A DNA stretch of 64,000 nucleotides from Chamaecrista fasciculata (Eukaryota; Streptophyta; Magnoliopsida; Fabales; Fabaceae), in contig QANZ01044994.1 of assembly GCA_003254925.1 (NCBI GenBank), positions 66,186 through 130,185 on the forward strand, given 5' to 3'. Made by a program: the position numbers and the translations under genes. The number at the start of each line of letters is the position of its first letter. The first letter of the stretch is position 1. Under the pieces are notes generated by a model. The model made no database searches. It was not told where the DNA came from and was given only the letters and a program-made list of their open reading frames with translations. Positions 49,022 to 59,598 of the stretch are shown piece after piece.

Positions 49022-50887
49022 GGGTAAATTGCAATTTGGTACCCTGTGGTTAGGGGCAGTTCCCCTTTGGTACCCTGAAAGAAAAATTTTTGCATTGTGG
49101 TACCCCGTGGTTTGCTCCGTTAGCGATTTGGTACCCTGAGGTTTTTTTCTGTTAGGATTTAACGGCAAATGTTAGTTAAAATGTCAAAGATCTCCCAAAA
49201 AGTCTTCTCTTATGCGTTTAAGTCCTTTCCCTTTACTAAAAGGGATCAAAACATAAAGAATTAATTATAAAAGGGTCTTTAGAATTCTAATATTATAGAT
49301 TTTTCTCCTTTTCATAAGATTTCTTTTGAATAGGTCCTGATTTAATTACACTTTAATCCCAAAAATTTATGATCTTTACCAAAATAGTCCTTAGAACCTC
49401 AAAAGACAAATGAGCATCTATGATTTATCAAAAAATCCCTATATTCAACTAAAATTTTCATTCAAGTACACTACAAACAAATCAAAACCCCCAAATTTTT
49501 TCAAATCAAGCCCCACAAAAAAAAAAAGTTTCATCTCTTCTTCAAATTGGTCCCTAAAACCTTAAACTTTTGAATAGGTCCTGATTTAATTACAAACAAA
49601 TCAAAACCCCCAAATTTTTCCAAAATCAAGTCCTATTTTGGTCTCTCAAATTTGCTCAAAGTTTCATTTTGGTCCCTCAAATTTCTTCCAAAATCAGATC
49701 AAATCGAGATAATCCATGATTATTTTCAAAAATCAATCTTTCCAATCTCCATTAAAATCATGATTTCGGTGGATTCTCTCATTGGCCTATAAATAGGATG
49801 CTTATTCTCAGAAGAAAGGGACGAATTATTTAGCAAAATTTCTCTGAGTTTGTGAGGCAAAGTTTGATCTTGGTAAGTCCCGAAAAACATCCCGTTTGTA
49901 GTTTTTATCTCTTTCCTCTTCTTTCTTCTTCATTTTTCATTCATGGTTGGGTAGTTTTAGACCACCCTAGGTTAGTTTTAGACCCTAGAATGAAGGAACA
50001 ATGGAGTTAGGCTCCAAGGGCGTTCCGATCGGTCAAAAATCCGTCAGAAAACCCCGATTTTCGTGTTCCGATAGGAACTGGAATGAATTGGTTCTCCAGA
50101 TTTTGGATTGTTCTGTAATTTTCAGTCTGGACCTCTTATTTTTGTAAAATTACCTTTTGACCNNNNNNNNNNNNNNNNNNNNNNNNNNNNNNNNNNNNNN
50201 NNNNNNNNNNNNNNNNNNNNNNNNNNNNNNNNNNNNNNNNNNNNNNNNNNNNNNNNNNNNNNNNNNNNNNNNNNNNNNNNNNNNNNNNNNNNNNNNNNNN
50301 NNNNNNNNNNNNNNNNNNNNNNNNNNNNNNNNNNNNNNNNNNNNNNNNNNNNNNNNNNNNNNNNNNNNNNNNNNNNNNNNNNNNNNNNNNNNNNNNNNNN
50401 NNNNNNNNNNNNNNNNNNNNNNNNNNNNNNNNNNNNNNNNNNNNNNNNNNNNNNNNNNNNNNNNNNNNNNNNNNNNNNNNNNNNNNNNNNNNNNNNNNNN
50501 NNNNNNNNNNNNNNNNNNNNNNNNNNNNNNNNNNNNNNNNNNNNNNNNNNNNNNNNNNNNNNNNNNNNNNNNNNNNTATTCAAAAGAAATCTTATGAAAA
50601 GGAGAAAAATCTATAATATTAGAATTCTAAAGACCCTTTTATAATTAATTCTTTATGTTTTGATCCCTTTTAGTAAAGGGAAAGGACTTAAACGCATAAG
50701 AGAAGACTTTTTGGGAGATTTTTGACATTTTAACTAACATTTGCCGTTAAATCCTAACAGAAAAAAACCTCAGGGTACCAAATCGCTAACGGAGCAAACC
50801 ACGGGGTACCACAATGCAAAAAAGTTTCTTTCAGGGTACCAAAGGGGAACCGCCCCTATTCACAGGGTACCAAATTGCAATTTACCC
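49022..50887. mobile_element. Long-TIR Mutator-like element (about 1.87 kb), interrupted by an N gap
   Basis: The perfect 9-bp target-site duplication tattatcta lies at 49013-49021 and 50888-50896. Termini GGGTAAATTGCAATTTGGTA and complement begin inverted arms at least 310 bp long (49022-49332 and 50577-50887) that are nearly identical. The unique interior includes direct duplications ('aggtcctgatttaattaca' near 49333 and 49572; 'caaatcaaaacccccaaatt' near 49480 and 49592). It also has a TATA-like CCTATAAATAGG near 49788 followed by a possible splice donor 'cttggtaagt' (about 49868). No transposase is visible in what is sequenced. The N gap removes part of the interior. Confidence 0.9.
50163..50576. 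other. Assembly gap (414 N)
   Basis: All bases are N. It lies inside the long-TIR element and ends exactly where recognisable right-arm sequence begins, consistent with assembly failure at an inverted repeat. Reading frames reported across it are meaningless. Confidence 0.99.
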
Positions 50888-50896
50888 TATTATCTA

Positions 50897-52069
50897 TTTC
50901 CTTCCTATTAATAATTATGTGAAAATTAGAAAACTTGCTATGTAGTTGAGCAATTTTCAACAAAAACTCTTTTGGTTAAGTAAAATACTTGCAGTGTAGT
51001 CTTTTTTATAAACTATATGGTATTAAGCTCTTTCAAGAATTAATGAGTATATTGTTTAATATTTTATAGATTAAATTGTGCATTTCAATCTTTTAAAAAT
51101 TAAATTATCAATTCAATAATTCTTTAAGATCGAATTGTTAGTTTACTCTTAGCATCTTAATAAATTAGCTATGTATTAGCTCCTCAGAAATAATCATAAT
51201 CGTTATTCTTGATGAGTCTCATCAAACTTCAAAGTTTTTTCATAGAACTCTTGTGGATTAGTTCCCTCACGGTTCACAAAATACAGAAAAAAAAAACTAA
51301 TAGTTTGATTATAAATGTCAAACTCGCAAGTTTAAGCTAATTCATCATTAGGGGATAAACCCAACCAGAGTATACATCCTTTAGTAAAATAGCTAGGGAA
51401 ATATCTATATCCATGGGAAAGAAAAAGTTATATTGCAATTTTATAGTTATGTTATGACCTTAAAATTGTAATTCAGAAGTAAAAAAATTCAATAAAAACC
51501 CTCAAATAGAGAGAGAAATCTGTTTTAAGTGTCTATTCCTATGTTATAAATGTCTTTTTACTCAATTCACATCATCAGAAAAAGTTCTAAACAAGAGTTT
51601 TGTTATATCCTGAAGAGTACTATCCGTTGACTCTCCTGTAGTACAAGGATAAACCCTTTAAAGAAAGTGATCAATCACACTTGAAATTCGAGATATTCTA
51701 ACAACTGAATGAACTGATGCATTTTCCAAACCTATACTCTGAAACTTGTAAGAGAATATGAGTAAACTTGGAGGAATGAAAAACTGACATGACACATGAC
51801 TCTGACAATTGCACAAACTGCAACAAATCAATTGGAAAACTTAATTGCATATTTGTTGCAAGAGCAACAACATGGACAGTGAATAAATCAGTTGGCAGAC
51901 GTTTCTCTAATCATGCAAAGACATTACAAACGCTCGGCACTGCTAGTTTGCTGCGCCAGGAGAACGTTTTAGACTTGCCAATACATCAGAAGTACCTGCT
52001 TTAATCATCACTTTCAAAAACTGCCCATATTTACCATATTTTAACTATCACTAGAAAGCTACCACTGAA
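50897..52069. other. Spacer, no supported gene
   Basis: I see AT-rich sequence only. Open frames of about 60-70 codons show no recognisable similarity. Confidence 0.4.
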
Positions 52070-53440
52070 TCAATGTAATACAAAATCAGCCTTCAAAGCA
52101 GCATTGTGTAGAAATTGAATATAAGAACACACATAATGTCTAACAAATGGTAAAACTCGCAAGGAGGATCTCAGATGAGTAAGGTTGACATCAAATCCGG
52201 CAACAAAACCACCTGCGGCCGCAAGCTGGGCAGTCATTAGACCAAGATCTGTGACATGATTCTTCATTGTCCTCCTTGCAGACCATTTGTTTAAACAGAG
52301 GCAATATAGGAAGTTGGAGGTCCTAGAAAATAATTTCTAAATGAAAAACAGTAGTCCTCATAATACATGAACATCATCAGATAGTATGAACTAGACAACA
52401 GAAAAAGTTGCAGAATTCCAGATAAGTTGCAAGATAAATTTGTTATGTTCAAAAAGTATCAGTCAACAGTCATGAGCTAGAGTTAGTCAGCAAGGTGTTT
52501 AAAAGTATTCTAACGAGACACTTTTGCTAAAATGGAGTTGTGTTAACAAAATAGACTAGAATCAGAACTTGACATCTCAAATTCATCAGTTTCATATGAT
52601 GTTGAGTGCGCTTAATCATAAGAAGTTGGAACCACTCTTCCGTGTTGTCCACACAGACCGATGGAGAAATGAAATCCAATTTGAATATGAACTAACTTGT
52701 AGAAAGAAATGCTTTGCTTTTAAAGACTACAAGTCCAAAACTACAAAGAACTCTAAAATCTTTAACAAATCACGCAGAATGGAATTAACAGTTCGTCAGA
52801 AAGAAAGAAACAAGTTTATTACAGTAAAAACTAAATAGCATCATGTCCTGATGCACATAATCAAATTATGCCATCTCTGTCTGTGTGTGTGTATAAAAGA
52901 GAAAAGAAAAAAAAAAACACCTTTTTTTTTTCATTGACTTACATGGCATGAAATGAAGACCCATTGCTAAAAAATCAGTTAATCAGTGACTATAAGGGAG
53001 TCATTAGTCAATAGTCACAGACAAACAAAGAAAACTCGTCGGTCATTCGGAAAATCAACACCTACGAGAAGAAAAATCATAAATTACGATCAGGGAATAC
53101 ACTGGAAGCTACGAGACAACTCTGAAATCTCGAATCTTTTACACAGAAAGAGACACCCACAAAAGTAAATGTAGGAATTCATGTAGGGTTACTCACCAAA
53201 CGGAGCGAGGCACCCAACTTGATCAAATCTAAAAGAAAAGGGGAAAAACTAGATTAGAGAAAGTTAAGAAAAAAAGAGATTATCTTCAAAGCAGATATCG
53301 CGAGATCTTATGAGATTCCATGTGAGGACGGTGGCGGCATCATTGTTATAGTGTACCCTAGGGTTCTGTTTCAAATTGGTTGAATATCTGTGATGGAGGG
53401 AAGTTTTCAATGAGGGAAATAAAATTAGAGGGAGAATGAA
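52070..53440 (-). pseudogene. Possible small gene or gene remnant with introns
   Basis: The minus strand carries a 65-codon frame (52070-52267) starting MKNHVTDLGLMTAQLAAAGG. Upstream is a short segment at about 53195-53228, bounded by a good acceptor (TTTTCTTTTAG) and donor (TTTG|GTGAGTAACC), and a 5'-leader-like region to about 53440. The pieces look like parts of a spliced gene, but I could not join them into one convincing frame. The most upstream ATG near 53335 runs only 11 codons. I do not recognise the product. It could be a transcribed pseudogene. Confidence 0.25.
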
Positions 53441-53585
53441 AAAAGAGGTAGCGTCAAATTTTTATGTGCGTTTAAGTCCCTGAATATATGAGGGAGAGAT
53501 TTTGAAGAAAAACAGAAAAATTTCAATCATGCAGTTTTTAAATGAAAAAAGAAAGCTGCCACTGACTCAATTAAATAAAAAATTA

Positions 53586-55361
53586 GGGTCTGTTTGGCAA
53601 CCACACATCCCAATCTCATCCTATTTCAATCCTAATCTCAACCTAAAATTAGATGAACAGTCCAGTTTGGGTGTTTGTGTGGCACATAATCTCATCTCAA
53701 TCTCATCCTAATCCTCATCTCATCCAAATCATCATCCCATTTATCATACATTTATTAATCTACCCTTATTTATATACCTATATTTACCTACACTCTAATA
53801 CAAATATAAAAAAAATAATTAGACAAAATAGTAATTTTACATACCCTCATTTATTACACTTATAATTTTCTCTCTCTCCATCATTTCTTATTAATTTTTT
53901 TTTTCTCTCTCTCACTCACTCACAAACACACACAAACTTCTCTCTCTCCTTTTCTCTCTATCTCTCACACACCCACCTACCCACTCCCTCTCTCTCCCTC
54001 ATATATATATATATATATATATTATATTTATATTATATATATATAATTTATATTAATTTAATTAAACAAAGATGTTTTTGTCTATTTGTAATGTTGTTTT
54101 TTTTAGTCCCAACATTTCTCTATTTCTTTTGAGTAAAAATACAATTGAATCCCTAAATTATTTTTTAAGTTACAATCTTCTATTCTATTTACTGTATTTT
54201 TTTAAAAAAGAGAAAAAAATTACTTATCTTCACTTTTATAGGCATTTTAGTCCTCAAACTATGAGCTCAATTTCCTTGGCTAGTAAAACTATTTTATGTT
54301 TAGTTTTTTTCTCAAACTATGAAAATAGTTTGATTTTGGTCCTCAAACTATTTGTTGTTCTAAATTCGTGTCCAAATTCATCCGATGATTATTCGCTATG
54401 GATAATGGAGAAATAACGGTTATTTTTTTGTTGGGAAAATACACAAGTTTCCATGTGTTTGTTATTTTTCTGGTTCGAATCATGGGTAGCAAAAAAATTG
54501 CAATGTTGTTTTGTTGGGAAATTACAAAGTTATGGACCAAATTGTACATTTACAATCATTTCCATATTACTTGCATTCTGGTCCCACGATATTGTTTGTT
54601 ATTTTTTGCACCTTGCAAATAAAAAATATACCCGATTGTTGACGGTACAAGCTTTGTTCGAGCCCCGAGTACAGATATTAGGGACCGATTCTTTGGACCG
54701 ATACAATGTTATGGACCAAATTTTATGTTTACAATACTTTTCATGTTATTTGCATTCTAGTCCCCAAAATATTACTTATTATTTTCTTTATATTCAAATT
54801 CATAAATGTGCCCCATTATTCATGGCTTGGATTCTCTACGAGCTTTGAATTATCACTCACACATGTTAGGGATTGATTAATTGGCCGGATACAAATTTAT
54901 GGACCAAATTGCATTCTCAAAAGAATTTTAATGTTATTTTCATTTTGCCCCATAATCTCATCCAATAGGATGGACCAAAATCCATCATCCTATAGGATTG
55001 AGAAATCACGCTTTCCAAGAGCATCTCATCCAAATATCATCCCAGTCAAACCCCAGTCAAACCCCACCCAAACACCTATATCTCATCTCAATCTCATCTC
55101 AATCTCAATCTCAACATCATTATTTCATACCATTTCTACCCCTATACAAAATAAATAAATCCAACAACCTATTTCACCTAACCACAATCATTACATACCC
55201 TTTTATATAATTTCACACCCTATTATACATCATTTTCTCTCAAACCATCCAAACACCACTACATAATCTCATCTCATCCTAATTTCAACATCATCTCATC
55301 TCATCTCATAAGTTGAGATTGAGATTGAGATTGGATTACACTTTTGCTCCCAAACAGCCCC
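53586..55361. mobile_element. PIF/Harbinger-like non-autonomous element (about 1.78 kb)
   Basis: Termini GGGTCTGTTTGG and CCAAACAGCCCC are inverted, and a TTA trinucleotide flanks both ends (53583-53585 and 55362-55364). GGG..CTGTTTGG ends with a TTA duplication are diagnostic of PIF/Harbinger and Tourist elements. Both ends are followed inwards by runs of 'atctcatctc/aatctcatcc'. The middle holds an (AT)n tract (54002-54022) and 'ggtcctcaaactat' phrases. I see neither the DDE transposase nor the Myb-like protein. Confidence 0.85.
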
Positions 55362-55364
55362 TTA

Positions 55365-57847
55365 GACTTCTCAGCAACGTTAACTAGAAATTGAATATAA
55401 CTGTTAATGTCTCTGAAATCTTCGTTCCCCTCTAAATTCTAACACTACATCTAAGTGAGTATTAGATATGTGAGGATAATAGCTATGAAGTATGGGCACT
55501 TCATTTTAACAGTGTGTCTCCGTGTCAAACATGTGTCCATGTCCGACATCCGTACGACACTCACACGACACATTTTTATAAGTTTCATAATATAAAATCA
55601 TTTTTTTTTGTGATTTTATCATGACAAACAATAGAAAATAATATCGCATATGACATATATTACGGATGGATATTGTAATTTTTAAAATTTTCATCAAAAT
55701 TTATGAATCTTTAATTATTTATATAAATAAATATTTGTCGTGTCGTGTTGTACGACATTAACTAGAAATTGAATATAATTGATAATGTTTCTGAAATCTT
55801 CGTTCCTCTCTAAATTCTAACACTAATAAGAGTTAGCCTAGTCGTGAAGGGTGATTTCTTATGAGGAGACTCCGACATCCAAATGAGTATTAGACATATG
55901 AGGATAGCAGAGATAGATGAAGACTAAAGTTAGATTATATTTGACAATATATATATATATATGACTTTTGAAAATTATTTGGATAATTTTACTTGAGCTT
56001 GATCTGTCCTAAAAATTGGAGGATCAGATCGACCTAGAAGTAAAATGTCGGTCTAGCCATATCTTATCAATAACGATATTTGATAAATTCTCAAAAAATA
56101 ATATAACTCACAAGGAGGATTCAGATGACTGTGCCAATAATTTGACTATGAATTAAAGTGGAGAAATTTTCTTTGCTGAAAACAGAGCAAGTCCAAAGCA
56201 AGAAGAACAGCAAACAATACTCTAAATCTCTAATATCAATTATGAAGAATGTAATTATCAACTCTTAAGATAGAAACAAACAATTGCTAAAAGCCTAAAA
56301 GTAACTAGATTATTATATTTTTTCTTTATGTGATAAAAGTAACTAGATTATTGATGAGTAATGACAGACAATTTTTTATGGATGTAGACATTTACCAGAT
56401 GATATACATAATGTTATTGTATACTCTTGTGTCATACACTCATACGTGTCCAGTATCCATTAGATTGATGGTACATCCAAAATTCACTAATTCATAAGTT
56501 GAATATTCAAATTGATCAATTTTTTTATCAAAAATTTCATTTTGATCTAAGATATTTTAAAAGTTTTAAATTAGTTATACATATTTCTATAGTTGTTCAT
56601 TTTTTATCCTAGACTATTGAATGTGATTCCAGTACGGAGCCAAAAAAATATTAGGACCAAAGCAGAATTTAAGACAAACATTAGAAACTAAAATTGATCA
56701 TAATATATATAAATCATGAGAATTAAGCTATATTTTTCATTTTTATATTAATCCTTTCAATTTTTATTTTTTTAATTCCTAAGAACTATTTATTTGTAAA
56801 AGTACTCACACAATGTGTTCATAGGTATAATATACATGTATTAGAATACATATATTAGGAAAAAAAATGTAACGGAAAGCATAACCTGAAAATAAATAAC
56901 AGCTGTGCCATGTTCATGTTTTTTTTTTTTTGCCAATGTGCCATGTTCATGTTGCCCTTTGACAAATTGTGTCAGTATTATTAAACTTTCCTTTAGAAAT
57001 TCATAGACGTAAAATTAATTTATATATATGATATATGATAGAAATATAGATATTGGTACTCCAATATTTGTTTCTGAATAAAATTCCGAAGTTTTAAATT
57101 GGTCCTTTACGTATAGAGTAGGTTTCAAATCGATCCCTTATTTTTCATTTGTTTTATAGTAGTTCTACATGTTTCAATGATATTTTAAATTTACTAAAAA
57201 ATATTTCATGTGGTCATATCTTTCTTATTTCAAATTCAAATGTAATGAATTAAGAGTTACAAATTTCTTTTGACGAACACTATAAAATCAACCATTAACA
57301 AACATAGTCAAATTAAGTTTCAAAGGTGAATAATTTATTTCACAGTAAAACAAGTAAAATTAGTTATATCTCTATCATTCAAAGTTCGAATACAATGAAT
57401 TTGATACCACTTGTAGAAAATGATCTGAATTCTAATACCAGCCACTTGTTGAAAATTAGGAGCTTATAATGAAATTAAACTAAAAACAATTTTTTACAAC
57501 CAAAATGAGAAAACCACACGTATATATAGGGTCCTATGGCGGTAGCTACATTTCCAGACCTTTCACCACTCCTCTCTATTTTATTATTTTACTTATAATA
57601 ATATATACTTTTTATATGTTTCTTATACAATATTATTTTTTACTTGATATTTTATTATTTTAATATAAGATATATTAATTCTAAAGAGATTTGTCCATGA
57701 ATCTCAACCTAAAAAACACAAAATAAATCATTAAAGGATACTATGTGATTTATTTGATGTAAAATAAACTAGAAAAAAATTAAGTTCCAAATACCCAACA
57801 CAAACATTAGAGAGTTGAGGTGAACCACATAATTTTGCAAGAATCTG
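55365..57847. other. Repeat-rich spacer before the LINE
   Basis: It contains the second 'gtgtc' repeat (55515-55755) with flanking direct repeats. A fragment at about 56095-56300 resembles 52145-52200 plus 52690-52815. Foldback-like phrases at about 57080-57420 resemble parts of 150-480 and 8060-8280. No gene is supported. Confidence 0.45.
55376..55830. repeat. 'gtgtc' dispersed repeat copy 2, between two direct repeats
   Basis: Bases 55378-55450 and 55757-55830 are direct copies (shared 'ttaactagaaattgaatata' and 'ctctaaattctaacacta'). Between them, 55515-55755 matches 9100-9345. Either the repeat inserted into, or duplicated with, this flanking sequence. Confidence 0.7.
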
Positions 57848-59573
57848 ATGGCTTCTCCGAAAGAACGCTCCAAGAATCTCACTGAAGAGGAAGAAGATCT
57901 GCTGAACCGAAACAAGAAGAAGATCAAGGATACCGGCGATGGCTTCTCCGGCCAAACGTCCGGTCCTATTTCGTACGCCGACCTTGAATCCCTCAGAGAC
58001 TTGAGTCCGCCCAACGCCTGTGCCCCTGATTCTTTCCGGAACGCAGTCCTTTCGAGAGGCGAGGATAATACTCACATCTTGAATGTTAGCGAGTCCACTC
58101 CAGCAGACCTTGCGTCGGATCTGCCTGAGATGAACCAGAAGGACCCTGAGCAAAACTTACAGCAAGCGGAACTCCAGGATTCGTCATCTTTTGTCAAAGA
58201 TCCCGAAGGAGATGAAGCGTGCTTGTTAGTCACAATACCACAGAATGAACGTGACCGAATGGCCAAGCCTCTCTCCAGAACACTTATCATTAAATTGCTG
58301 GGTCTAAGTATAGGTTTTAATTTTCTTGAGAAAAAAATTAAAGATTTGTGGGCTCCAAAAGGTGATATCGAAATTATTGACCTTCCTGGTGATTACTTTC
58401 TTGTTAAATTCATCTGTGAAGAGGATTATAATTTTGCATTATGTGAGGGTCCTTGGATTATCTTGGACCATTACCTAACAGTTCGTAAATGGTTTTCTAG
58501 TTTTGATCCCGAAACGGACAAAATTAATACTATCTCTGCCTGGATTAGATTCCCAAAACTCCCTTTTGATTTATTTGACTATAGGTTTCTCACTAGTTTT
58601 GGCAACAATATTGGCAAAACTATCAAAATTGATACCACTACTACTAGACAAGCTAGAGGAAAATTTGCTAGAATGTGTGTTGAAATCGATTTATCTAAAC
58701 CCCTAATTTCTAAATACAAACTGGATGGAAAAAAATATTTTATTGAATATGAGAGTATTCACTTGATTTGTTTTGAGTGTGGAAAGTATGGTCATGTGTC
58801 TGAGAAATGCCCCTGTAATCCTATTAACACTGATATGGTTTCTAATTCCCAAGTGCAGGATGCTGAAGTTGATGCAGATGCGAAATTTGAGCCTTGGATG
58901 GTTGTGAAAAAAACAAGAAGAGCTAAGAAAAATAAACCAATAGGAAATACAAGTGGGGAAAAACAGGACAAAATTTCGCCCTCTAAGCAGAACAAAGAGA
59001 AGGAGATACTCAGAGATCCAAATGACCTTTCTAGATTCAAAGTTCTGGAAGGGATTGTTGATGAGGATATTGATATGACAAAAAACGTCAATTCTGATGA
59101 AGATATGGAAGAATCTGAAAGTGAAGAGGACCTCTTTAATGAAGATGAAAGCCTTCCCATAACAGATCCAATTTCTGGGAAAAACAAAAAAAAAGGACTT
59201 CTCCAAAAATGCTTCCAGCATGTATGGGAGGCGTGGAGGCAGTGCTTTTAATCCATCAAGAAGGCCCACTACAAATCCCATTGACTTTGACAAAAATGCT
59301 ACCACTTTGGGCCTCATTAGCAAGCACCATTTGAATACCCCTTCCTCATCCAATTCTAATATGCTAAAATCACATTCTGGACCTGCAAACCCAAATAGCC
59401 CACCTCTTAAAAATGGGCCTCCTCCTAAACCACCTGACCCCTCTACCCGTTCTGATGCTGGAGGCAGTCCTAAAAACTATGTTTCGATTGAGCCCAAAGA
59501 CAAGTTATCTCAAGATTGGTCTAATGATGATGTGGTGATGGGGGATGCTTCTGGGCAACCCCATAATGCTTAG
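57848..59573 (+). pseudogene. LINE ORF1 (DUF4283 plus CCHC zinc knuckle), one frameshift
   Basis: Frame 1 runs from the Met at 57848 to 59251 and has the DUF4283-type region (roughly residues 125-260) seen in plant LINE ORF1. It is followed by a single CCHC knuckle, CFECGKYGHVSEKC (about residues 308-321), and an acidic C-terminal part. Around 59177-59195 a run of nine A residues coincides with a shift: the reading frame that continues the low-complexity tail is another one, ending at 59573. The encoded protein would bind the LINE RNA. The frameshift could be a real mutation or a homopolymer error. Confidence 0.88.
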
Positions 59574-59598
59574 TTTCCCTTACACTGTTTCTTTTGTC

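Noticed and set aside
50108..50644. Long open frames across the N run
   Set aside because: They consist almost entirely of unknown bases and carry no information.
54468..54484. tRNA-like B-box (ggttcgaatc)
   Set aside because: No A box, acceptor stem or cloverleaf can be formed around it. It lies inside the Harbinger-like element.
57731..58153. 140-codon minus-strand frame over the LINE ORF1 start
   Set aside because: It is antisense to a recognisable ORF1 and has no similarity of its own. The same applies to the minus frame at 58703-59353.
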